Below, piece after piece: positions 22,079-31,220 of a stretch of DNA of 64,000 nt (positions are counted from its first letter, which is position 1; each line of letters starts with the position of its first letter). Source of the DNA: Trileptium ribeirensis (taxonomy: Eukaryota; Nematoda; Enoplea; Enoplida; Thoracostomopsidae). The DNA lies in assembly GCA_030248225.1 (NCBI GenBank), contig JASANE010018696.1, positions 1 to 64,000 on the forward strand. Direction: 5' to 3'. The notes below the pieces were generated by a model. It ran no database searches. It saw nothing but the letters and a program-made list of their open reading frames with translations, and was not told where the DNA came from. The position numbers and the translations under genes are program-made.

Positions 22079-23030
22079 TCGAGCATCCACCAGGCTACCA
22101 GGGCGAAACCGGGCCAAAACCCTCCCAAAAACCCCAAATTTCCTAAAAAACCGAGTTGGACACCAAATTCTCTATTATATCCCTCGTCCGTTTTTCGTGC
22201 TTGGGTTTTTGTTTTCTTCTGTTTGCTTGTTTTCGTTCTTTTTTTCGTTTTACTAGCATTCGTTTTAGTTTTTAGCTAACATGTGTTAGCGTTATTTGTC
22301 TCTAATTTAGTCTAGGACAGCCTCGATTGAGTCAGGGGACTTCAGCAGCGAAAAGCGACAGTAATCTACTTGTTCATTTTCTTTATTACGAGGAAATTGC
22401 TTAAATCGGATAAGATTCTATCATATATAGTAATTTTAGCGAATTACTTATTGTTTTATTTTATTGTTTATTTTCATGGGTAAGATCATCTAGCTAGTCG
22501 TGCAATACAACGGCTTTGATTTTAAATTATGGGGTGTTTACTAGGCTACCAAGGGGTCCCGGGGCTAAAATCCCATTTTTCTAATCTTTTTCACTAAATA
22601 ACTTATTTTATGGTTCCCACAGGTTTCTAAAATCCTAAATTCTAAAATTATAAAATATTTGTTTTCCTATTTGCATAATGTTGAATTGTTTTTCCTACTA
22701 GCTATATTTAAGTTTAGCTTAATTTTCTTTTAGTTTCAGTCTTGTTCGAGATTTCATAGGTACAGTTCGGTTGTTTTTCCGGAAAGGACTCAAGAACAGA
22801 ATTTTAATTGTTTTGTTTGTTTTATGTTAAGAGTTACTTAGTTAATGTCGTCATGTCAGCTTTCGGGTTCTTTTGATTTCAATGGTTTTAGTCATCGACG
22901 TGAGAGTTACTGATGAGTACAGAGAGGTTGATAGCGGCATCTAACTGGCGTTTTGGACATTTCTTATTTCTGTCCTACTGGAAAGGTGCCTATACTCGGC
23001 CCTTAGACCAGTGGACAAGCGATTCTAAAA
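22079..23030. other. Unassigned AT-rich DNA
   Basis: Two stretches resemble each other, 22,088-22,140 and 22,538-22,590 (both with GGCTACCA-GGG-CCGGG followed by AAAA-CCC). Otherwise nothing is recognised. Confidence 0.35.
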
Positions 23031-23337
23031 TCAGGAAACGCCCATACTCGGGTTTCCTTGTTAGTAGCTTTTTACGTAGCTGCCTTTATTTTTGGAGCGG
23101 AAAGAATACGCGGAGCAGGGGCTTGACTTTTATGGTGTAGAGTGAAACAAGGTGCGAATGTATAGTATGGCTGCGATTGACGATACAAATAAGTACCTTT
23201 AACCAGCTATTATTTACTTAATAATACTATTTTTTCCCAAGAAAAACTGTGAACAGTGGCAATAAGAGTTACTAGGAGCGATAGGTTAATAGTACGTATC
23301 ACACTAGACTTAGTAATATTTAAAAAATTTCGGCCCT
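23031..23337. repeat. 307-bp direct repeat A, copy 1
   Basis: Runs from TCAGGAAACGCC to TCGGCCCT and matches 24,383-24,689 at about 95% by eye with equal length. The small ORFs in it are shared by-products. No inverted ends. Confidence 0.9.
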
Positions 23338-23685
23338 AAAAATAGTTAGAAAAGTGGGAGAGCAAGGCTTGGTCAGTAACAGAATTCTGAGGTGTTAGCA
23401 AGAAGCAAGTGGCTAAAATACTGGAAAGGCTAAAATACTGGAAAAACGAGGTGCCTAGGCGGCGCGAATAGCAATACTTATTGTGGCTAGAACTAGCGTG
23501 GTGCTTAAAAATCAATATTTGGTTTACAAATGCTAACTTCGAAAAAATATTGTAATAATGCTTTTATAGATTTTGTGTTGGAATAATCAGAGCAACTCGA
23601 CTTAGACACGCTGCAACGCTGTTTGAAGAGTCATCGATAGATAATAGGCATGCGCCAAATAAATCAACAACCATCATTTCCGCCG

Positions 23686-23822
23686 TTATACTACTGGCCA
23701 CACGTCCAACACCACATCCTCTGGTGGCAAATCTCATCCCATTTTAATACCCGATAACGGTCATAATAAAAATACCCTCCAAACCTACCCTCATCAAAAC
23801 ATAAAAATATAACAATACCATA
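23686..23822 (-). repeat. Core repeat C, copy 1 of 4
   Basis: Pattern: T-CTACTGGCC-A-AC followed by AATC-C-TCCCATTTTAAT and CGATA-C-G-CATAA. Also seen at 25,721-25,852, 27,047-27,183 and 29,151-29,285. It probably forms the body of a tRNA-headed SINE read on the minus strand. Confidence 0.6.
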
Positions 23823-23936
23823 TATTTTGCACACATTCAACATATTTTTATTTTAATTCGTTAATGAACCACATACTCCTCAGACACACAATTGATAGGG
23901 AGTTGCGGTGGGGCTAAGCTTTTATTCTGAAAAGTT

Positions 23937-24085
23937 GGGGGATACGAACGCACGACCTCCCACTTTTGGAGCCGTAAGCAGGTGTTCCACCGACTGAGCT
24001 ATCTCTTTCCGCCTTCATAGCTGTTATAAACCTATTCGACACCCCTTTCTGTTGCTAAGGTCTTACCACTAGCATATGTTATTAA
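23937..24085 (-). repeat. tRNA-like repeat with leader, copy 2
   Basis: A box TAGCTCAGTCG (complement at 23,991-24,001), CCTGCTTACGG, and a mutated B box GCGTTCGTATCCC (complement from about 23,939). The leader to 24,085 (ATATGCTAGTGGTAAGACC...) matches the leader at 22.0 kb. Confidence 0.65.
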
Positions 24086-24382
24086 ACAATATGTAACGTG
24101 TATAATAATGTATATATTTTATATAAAATATTTCATATAAATTCAACGTGGTTGTTCGTTAATACACATTCGCAACAGGCACACTATTATATAACGACTT
24201 GGCATGGGGCCCAGGTTTTGATTCTGGGTTCGGTAAGGCAGCAGTAAAACCCTACCTTTCCGTACTACTTTTTATGTTAGGGGAACAATTGTTGAGTTGG
24301 GTGCAGACAGGTGCTAAATGTCGAAAGCTTGAAAGTTGGGCTGGATGGGATTCGAACCCACTCCTGTTGTATTATTACAAAG

Positions 24383-24689
24383 TCAGGAGACGCCTATACT
24401 CGGGTTTCCTTGTTAGTAGCTTTTTACGTAGCTGCCTTTATTTTTGGAGCGTAAAGAATACGCGGAGCAGTGGCTTAACTTTTATGGTGTAGAGTGAAAT
24501 AAGGTGCGAATGTCTAGTATGGCTGCGATTGATGATGCAAATAAGTACCCTTAACCAGCTATTATTTACTTAATAATACTATTTTTTCCCAAGAAAAACT
24601 GTGAACAGTGGCAATAAGAGTTACTAGGAGCGATAGGTTAATAGTACGTATCACACCAGACTTAGTAATATTTTAAAAATTTCGGCCCT
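24383..24689. repeat. 307-bp direct repeat A, copy 2
   Basis: Second copy of repeat A. It starts 22 bases after repeat B breaks off in the middle of a tRNA-like unit (compare 27,671 onward, where that unit is complete), so A most likely inserted there. Confidence 0.9.
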
Positions 24690-25720
24690 TTCGTGTCGAG
24701 TGAGTGGTAACCAGGGCGAGAGTGCAGCTGGGTCTCGAATAAATTTAGTAGTGCTAACACGTCGGCGGCTACCGTCCGGCGTCATCGGCGTGGGGCGCAC
24801 TATTCTTGAGTAGACCGGTTGAGTAAGGGGTGAGGATTCGAACCACCACCTCGAGAAATCCCTAACCCAAAACCATTTTGAGACCAGGCAATGAAGGCCA
24901 GGACTGAGCAAACTTCAACTGCATAGTAGTCCACCGCTACTGTACAGTTTTAACAACTTTAACATAACGCACTATTAGCGTAAATCTAAGGCATAGGTTA
25001 AGGTACTCAGATAATCGCATAGTGGCTACCGTCCGGTGTCATTGTATCAACCCACAAGAGAACGTACTCAGGTACCAAATAACATAAACCTCAACCACTA
25101 TCGCTCAAGTATAACCCTTAAACATTAGTTGGTATAACGTAGGGTTAAGGACTAGGCCAACACTTCTCAGCTTTAAATAACCCTAAGAACTAAAGTACAA
25201 GATAGGGATTGTCAAGAACATCGAAATGAGTGGCCGAAGTGCATAGCGAAAGTGAACGTAAGACTGTGCAAGCTTTGTGTCAGACTGCGAAATAGTGAAG
25301 TCAGACTGTGCAAGGAGTCCGGTGAAGTACGAGCGTGAGCTGAAAACAAACTGGTACTAAAAACGTACCGCCGTGTTGGTTGCTAGAGCTCGGTTAGCCG
25401 TTACTGAAAAACGAGCGCGAATTAGCGTGAGCTAAAAGAAACTGGTACTAAAGAGTAGTGCCGCGGTTTTCGTTACGAGCTAGAAGGACAGTATTAAGAC
25501 TTAATACGGTTGTGAAGAACGGTGCCACAAGTGATGTACGGGCGTGACAACAGTATTCTAATATTTTATCGTACGTTGCAAAAAACATTCTATATTCGTC
25601 TGTTGCCCAAATATCTGGAACTCCAGCATGTAGAGCCGAGCAAGATCACGTTGCAACGCAAAATATAAGGCATTAGCATCGCTCACGAAAGAAGACGCGC
25701 ACCATGCCAAGTGTCCCACC
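24690..25720. other. Degenerate repeats, no gene
   Basis: A B-box-like GGTTCGAATCC (complement at about 24,835-24,846) marks another tRNA-like fragment. The phrase GGCTACCGTCCGG-GTCAT occurs at about 24,767 and 25,023. A rough 105-bp duplication (AGCGTGAGCT-AAA-AAACTGGTACTAAA) lies at about 25,331-25,370 and 25,424-25,460. Confidence 0.5.
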
Positions 25721-25852
25721 GGCATTCTACTGGCCACACCTCGAACCGCACAATCTTCGGTGACGAATCCCGTCCCATTTTTAATTCCGATAGCCGACAT
25801 AAGGAAAAATCCCCCATCCAACCCCAGGAAAACAAAACAATATAACACTAAT
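25721..25852 (-). repeat. Core repeat C, copy 2 of 4
   Basis: Same order of blocks as at 23,686 (TTCTACTGGCC, GACGAATCCCGTCCCATTTT, CGATAGCCGACATAA) with many substitutions between blocks. The 96-codon minus-strand ORF over it is not a known protein. Confidence 0.6.
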
Positions 25853-26394
25853 ATTGTGAAGTTCTACGATACGTCTATATTTAACTGGGTTTCGGTGATT
25901 ATTGGTTATTTTAATTCTTGTTTTGGATGTTTGGTGAATTATTAACGGAAACTATTTTATTTATGGAAGCTTTTTAGTGGAATTACGACTCGCGTTTTTG
26001 ATTGGCTTTGACTTGCTAAAAAGAATTAACGCTGAGAAATCAAAACAGCACAAATAAGTAATTTATTAGTGTTACTAATTTAAAATAGTAATATTATCCA
26101 TTTCTTATAAAAGCTTGAGCTGAGCACGAGCGTGAAGTAAAACCATAACGGCCCTCCCATAGAGTTCCAAAGTATACCAACCACACTTTGAGAAATACCT
26201 TGTGGAGTTAATCGGAAGGGACTATGTGAGTATACACAGGTCGAGCTCGTGGCGAGGGATACCAAAGTAATTACGATTCGACACGGAAAGTTGATACGGC
26301 CAACCGACTGAAGAGAATTGTGGGAACTAGATAGTTGTTGCCGCTAATAGCGGGCTCGTCAGCCGCCCTGAGACGAGAATATTAATATAACGGG

Positions 26395-26655
26395 ATATAA
26401 TGAGTGTAATTCTAAGACCTTAGGATAAGGTAATTAAATAAACGTACGGGTCTAGCTGTCCGCAAGGCTACGTACAAACGCACAAGGCAAAAGTAATAGA
26501 GTATCAATATCCTTCCGTAAGCCGTCCGGATACTGTTGGCGTTAAGGAACGTAATTAGTATAATTGTCAGACCTTAGACTGAGGTAGTTAAATAAATGTA
26601 TGGGTCTAGCCGTCCGGAAGGCTACGTACAAATCTCACAAGGAACTAATTAGTAA
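26395..26655. repeat. Tandem duplication, about 150-bp period
   Basis: AGACCTTAG...AGGTA-TTAAATAAA-GTA-GGGTCTAGC-GTCCG-AAGGCTACGTACAAA is found at about 26,415-26,480 and again at about 26,567-26,632. The two units are diverged. Confidence 0.75.
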
Positions 26656-27046
26656 TCAGGCGTTAACCTAAATCATAATATAGACACACAAGTAGTTAGA
26701 ATAATAGTGCGCTCAAAACTTGAGTTAGAAAAGTGGGAGAGCAAGGCTTGGTCAGTAACAGAATTCTGAGGTGTTAGCAAGAAGCAAGTGGCTAAAATAC
26801 TGGAAAAACGAGGTGCCTAGGCGGCGCGAATAGCAATACTTATTGTGGCTAGAACTAGCGTGGTGCTTAAAAATCAATATTTGGTTTACAAATGCTAACT
26901 TCGAATAAATATTCTAATAATGCTTTTCTAGATTTTGTGTTGGAATAATCAGAGCAACTCGACTTAGACACGCTGCAACGCTGTTTGAAGAGTCACCGAT
27001 AGATAATAGGCATGCGCCAAATAAATCAACAACCATCATTTCCGCC

Positions 27047-27183
27047 GTTATACTACTGGCCACACGTCCAACACCACATCCTCTGGTGGCAAATCTCATC
27101 CCATTTTAATATCCGATAACGGTCATAATAAAAATACCCTCCAAACCTACCCTCATCAAAACATAAAAATATAACAATACCAT
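27047..27183 (-). repeat. Core repeat C, copy 3 of 4
   Basis: Lies inside repeat B copy 2, nearly identical to copy 1. Confidence 0.6.
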
Positions 27184-27249
27184 ATTTTTTGCACACATAC
27201 ACAATTGATAGGGAGTTGCGGTGGGGCTAAGCTTTTATTCTGAAAAGTT

Positions 27250-27385
27250 GGGGGATACGAACGCACGACCTCCCACTTTTGGAGCCGTAAGCAGGTGTTC
27301 CACCGACTGAGCTATCTCTTTCCGCCTTCATAGCTGTTATAAACCTATTCGACACCCCTTTCTGTTGCTAAGGCTTACCACTAGC
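27250..27385 (-). repeat. tRNA-like repeat with leader, copy 3
   Basis: Duplicate of the unit at 23,937 inside repeat B: A box complement at 27,304-27,314, degenerate B box at about 27,253-27,263. Confidence 0.65.
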
Positions 27386-27647
27386 ATGTTATTAAACAAT
27401 ATGTAACGTGTATAATAATGTATATATTTTATATAAAATATTTCAAACAAATTCAACGTGGTTGTTCGTTAATACACATTCGCAACAGGCACACTATTAT
27501 ATAACGACTTGGCATGAGGCCCAGGTTTTGATTCTGGGTTCGGTAAGGCAGCAGTAGAACCCTACCTTTCCGTACTACTTTTTATGTTAGGGGAACAATT
27601 GTTGAGTTGGGTGCAGACAGGTGCTAAATGTCGAAAGGTTGAAAGTT

Positions 27648-27780
27648 GGGCTGGATGGGATTCGAACCCACGATCTCCCGCCTTTGGTTTCATGAGGAGG
27701 CGTTATACCTAACGAGCTCTCTACAAGAATTTTTAGCAGTTATAGAGCCGCTAAATTCGACATCGATAGTTATATATTAA
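27648..27780 (-). repeat. tRNA-like repeat with leader, copy 4
   Basis: The best tRNA-like unit: A box GAGCTCGTTAGG (complement at 27,708-27,719) and B box GGGTTCGAATCCC (complement within 27,657-27,669), followed by CATCCAGCCC. The leader shares AACTGCTA and the TCGA block with the other copies. No CCA or acceptor pairing. Confidence 0.65.
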
Positions 27781-28245
27781 ATTGCCCTGGGTGAGAAAGC
27801 TGCTTCTATCACTAATCGCGAAATCTCTATCTGTTGTTGTACCGGCGCGGATTTTATGCTTTATTGATCTCACGAAGTGGTCTCCAGATTTATTTTTTAA
27901 TACTTTCAGCCCCAAAGAGCATATAAAATTTATCGCAATCTATCAATGGTTTAATGGCTCATTTATTAATGGCTTTAAATTTTATTCATTTTATAATAAA
28001 ATACAAACTTGAGTTGAGAAAAAATTAGATTAGAATTGTTGGACGTTCATGGCAGAAAAGGCCATCGGCTATTAAACTTAGAATTGGGCGAGAGTGACAA
28101 TAAAGTGAGCGACAATATATATTACTGATGGTGCTGCCTTCTTCCCAAAAATTGGAGAATCCCCCATGTTTTGCTGTAATTGACACTGCTCTGGGCCTGC
28201 GGCACTTAATGACTGCGGCCGCACAGTGACTCGCACTCGCTATTA
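27781..28245. other. Unassigned AT-rich DNA
   Basis: Nothing recognised; the 76-codon ORF at 27,782-28,012 starts at the edge of the tRNA-like repeat and matches no family I know. Confidence 0.35.
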
Positions 28246-28447
28246 CAGCCAGTGTTTCTGCTGCAGCTGCACAGAAAGCTAGCGTTGACGATATTTCAGG
28301 TTCATTAGTGAAGTGGACGTAGTGTAACTTAGGGAATAAAAATATTGCAGCCAGTGTTCCTGCTGCAGCTGCACAGAAAGCTAGCGTTGACGATATTTCA
28401 GGTTCATTAGTGAAGTGGACCTAGTGTAACTTAGGGAATAAAAATAT
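28246..28447. repeat. 102-bp tandem duplication
   Basis: Two units beginning CAGCCAGTGTT-CTGCTGCAG, at 28,246 and 28,348, differing at only a few bases; recent by its high identity. Confidence 0.9.
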
Positions 28448-28547
28448 GTAAGTAGTGTCTAATAAATAAATGATCGAAAATATGGCGGGCCACGGAAAAT
28501 TAAAAATTGTTACAATTCGGCTTCGCAAACGGAATTAGGGACATAGT

Positions 28548-28645
28548 TGTAAATATTGTTCTTTATTGTAAATATTGTTGTTTATTGTAAATATTGTTCT
28601 TTATTGTTTATATTGTTGTTTATTGTAAATATTGTTATTCATTGT
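28548..28645. repeat. About 20-bp minisatellite
   Basis: GTAAATATTGTT-TTTATT repeated about five times with small changes. Confidence 0.85.
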
Positions 28646-29150
28646 CGCACGCTAAATATATGATCGTTTTATATATGAGAAATTTTGTATTATATATTAC
28701 AGTTGCGTATTTTGGTGTTCACTTCTTAAAAACGGCCTCATGAGCTGATGGGTACTCAGCTTATCCGAGCACGCCGGTATTGACAATTATTTAGAGCAGA
28801 CATAGACCCGATTCGTCGATTGGTTCTGACGCGGCATAAAATCTAACAAGTATTTACTGTGAATAAGGACAAACTATTGCTATCTGAACTCCCACATTGT
28901 TATTTTCTAAGGACGTGTTCTCGAGTAATATCAGTATGTAAATGCGAAATAGGAACCCGCATAACTTTTTGTTTAACTTAAAGTGGCTTCAAATCCCGCG
29001 AGTAATTCATAACTGTAATGATTGAAACTGGGCATGATAATTAATTTTATTCATACTTGTGTAATACACTCGGAACTTGCACAAATACTGGATATTTATA
29101 CATGATCTCTAAAATTGCATAAAAAGCCTGTCACATTGTTGATATCGCAC
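28646..29150. other. Unassigned DNA
   Basis: No gene or repeat recognised. Confidence 0.35.
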
Positions 29151-29285
29151 AAGGTATTCTACTGGCCGAACTACGAATCAATATCGACAATGACGAAGTC
29201 CCCGTTCCCCATAAATACTGATAGTCGACATAACTAGCCAAGCAACCACCCACCTGAAAACATGAAATATAGCACATAAGTGTCG
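29151..29285 (-). repeat. Core repeat C, copy 4 of 4
   Basis: TTCTACTGGCC, GACGAAGTCCCCGTTCCCC and GATAGTCGACATAA blocks in the family order; the most diverged copy. Confidence 0.5.
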
Positions 29286-29724
29286 CTTTTAGTTAAGCCA
29301 TGTTATCTGAGTTTTCGGTGTTGTTATCAGTCTGTTGCTTTTCGTGCATTTCGATCTGTCTGAATAGTGCGCTCAATAGTTTTAGTTTCAATTTGGTCCT
29401 GTATAATTACTCCAAATTTGAGTTATCTATTGATCTTTTTCGTTATTTCTTATCGATGTTCGCACTTTCAGGTTAATTTAATGCTGATTATATGGTTTTG
29501 GAGTGTTTCGCACGGACAGACTTGACGACAAATGTTGCGGGGGTAGATTCGCATCACTACAAAGACGCCTTTTCTTGTAAATTACTAGGCCCTACTAATC
29601 CGTATATTGTGCTCGTCTGCTTGTATCGATTATCATCCTCGTTTAATGAAAAAGATATACAGTTGCGTAAATATCTTGAGGGGCTTTTTTCAGGGGTCCC
29701 AACCGGCGGTGCTCCTTTTTTCCA
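29286..29724. other. Unassigned DNA
   Basis: The 92-codon ORF at 29,492-29,770 ends inside the following tandem duplication. No homology recognised. Confidence 0.3.
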
Positions 29725-30225
29725 GGGGCACCGAAAAATGCCAGGCCCTCTCCGCCACTTCTCAGTTTAGAGAAGCCGAATGTGTACGTCGCTGGATCCT
29801 TGTTGAAACGTGAAACGTGTGGATGATATGCGCCTTCCTCCCGGGTCTCAAGAAATATGGCAGGCTTTGATTATGGTGTAACGCAACTTGGAGGTATATC
29901 CAAATTTTGACGTCAATGTTGCTTAGAAGTAAACGAATTGAAATGTCACTTGATGCACTGTGGATATGAAACTCTTTAGGGGCACCGAAAAATGCCAGGC
30001 CCTCTCCCCCACTTCTCGGTTTAGATAAGCTGAATGTGTACATCGCTGGATCCTTGTTGAAATGTGCGGATGATATGCGCCTTCCTCCCGGATCTCAAGA
30101 AATATGGCAGGCTTGGATTATGGTCCAATGCAACTTGGATGGTATATCCAAATTTTGACGTCAGTGTTGCTTAGAAGTAAACGAATCGAAATGTCACTTG
30201 ATGTACTGCGGCTATGAAACTCTTT
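29725..30225. repeat. 254-bp tandem duplication
   Basis: Units start GGGGCACCGAAAAATGCCAGG at 29,725 and 29,979 and are about 90% alike; both end with ATGAAACTCTTT. The ORFs on either strand come from this repeat. Confidence 0.9.
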
Positions 30226-30640
30226 GTTGTGCGTATTCGCTTAGTATATTCAAATGAAACTATATATATATAACTGGTTACCGCGGATGCCATTGCGCAG
30301 TTGGGGCACTCATCTCATTCCACAACATGGAGTCAGGTGAATAAAAATTTGTCGAACCAGTGAAATAATCGGTGTTTTTAACGGGGCAAAATTTCAAGTG
30401 TGGATATAACGTGTCACCGAAAAATTATGATCCGTCGAGGAATAATTGTGTTTTACCTATTGTATCGACGGCGGCAAAACTGTATTATAATAAACATTTT
30501 CCACTAAGTTTTCGTAAATGTGTTACCATGTTGGAAGTTAAAAGAGTTATTTATATAGCCTGAATAATTTGGTTTAAGTAACACTTGCCTAGCGATAGCG
30601 TGTATAACTACTAATATAACTCTTACCGGTATTTCTTACC
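30226..30640. other. Unassigned DNA
   Basis: No feature recognised apart from a short TA run near 30,261. Confidence 0.35.
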
Positions 30641-31220
30641 GGTCCCCCAATCGGACACAGTAAGACTTTTAGATGGCTCGTTTTCAGAATCTCGTCGAAT
30701 GTCCAATTGGGAAGATTGAGCCGATTGAACCATCGGCTTGTTCGGTCGACAGAACGAAACGTAAGCATCAGCTGAAAGTAACATCACAGCAGCAGAACGT
30801 ATCAAAGTTCAGGTAGCATTTGGGAGTCGTGGAGGAGGGTCTTAAATTGTGCGGTTGTTACAGCGCAGATAACATTGTTTGGCAAAGAGTTCCAAATGTT
30901 TATAACCCGATTGGAGAAGAAATAGTGCCGGCATAGGAGGTGTGACACGAGTGTTGTAGGTCGCAGTTTTAGTTGATGTTGACGGAGCGGACGATGAGAA
31001 GCCAACTTGAACAAGTGTTGATAGTCGTATGCGACCAACCCATGAAGCATTTTGTGAACGAGGATGAGATCTGATCGAAGTCGGCGCGTTTGTAGCCGTT
31101 GCATCCCCAAAAGTTGCAGTCGATCGCCATAAGGGATTTCGCGCAGGGCTGGCAGCAGTTTTGTGGCACGTCCTACTATCGAAGCTGGTGTGTTTCATGG
31201 GGATATAGCGCTGCACCACC
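30641..31220 (-). pseudogene. Non-LTR retrotransposon (LINE) C-terminal fragment
   Basis: Seen on the minus strand: from about 31,190 a frame reads RATKLLPALREIPYGDRL, then LQTRRLRSDLILVHKMLHG, then FFSNRVINIWNSLPNNV and a final FKTLL block, ending at the stop near 30,802. Known: the series RRATK-IP-LR...YE-RL...L--RRLRGDLI-VYKI...FFS-RVVN-WN-LP--VV-A----FK--LD is the conserved tail of the ORF2 protein of CR1/RTE-like LINEs, downstream of the reverse transcriptase. The part upstream (past about 31,220) is gone, which is the usual 5' truncation. About 160 bases after the stop may be 3' UTR. The block 30,802-31,110 is intact but is only a tail and cannot act alone. Confidence 0.75.

Larger units (their letters stand above)
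23344..24361. repeat. About 1-kb repeat B, copy 1
   Basis: Begins AGTTAGAAAAGTGGGAG and ends GATTCGAACCCAC; nearly identical to 26,723-27,671. Compared with copy 2 it carries an extra 17-18 bases (a doubled GGCTAAAATACTGGAAA) near 23,425 and an extra stretch of about 51 bases near 23,835-23,890. It contains the core repeat at 23,686-23,822 and two tRNA-like units, the second cut off by repeat A copy 2. Confidence 0.9.
26723..27671. repeat. About 1-kb repeat B, copy 2
   Basis: Near-identical to 23,344-24,361 but shorter by about 69 bases (two indels). It is not flanked by repeat A and continues into a complete tRNA-like unit at 27,648-27,780. Confidence 0.9.
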
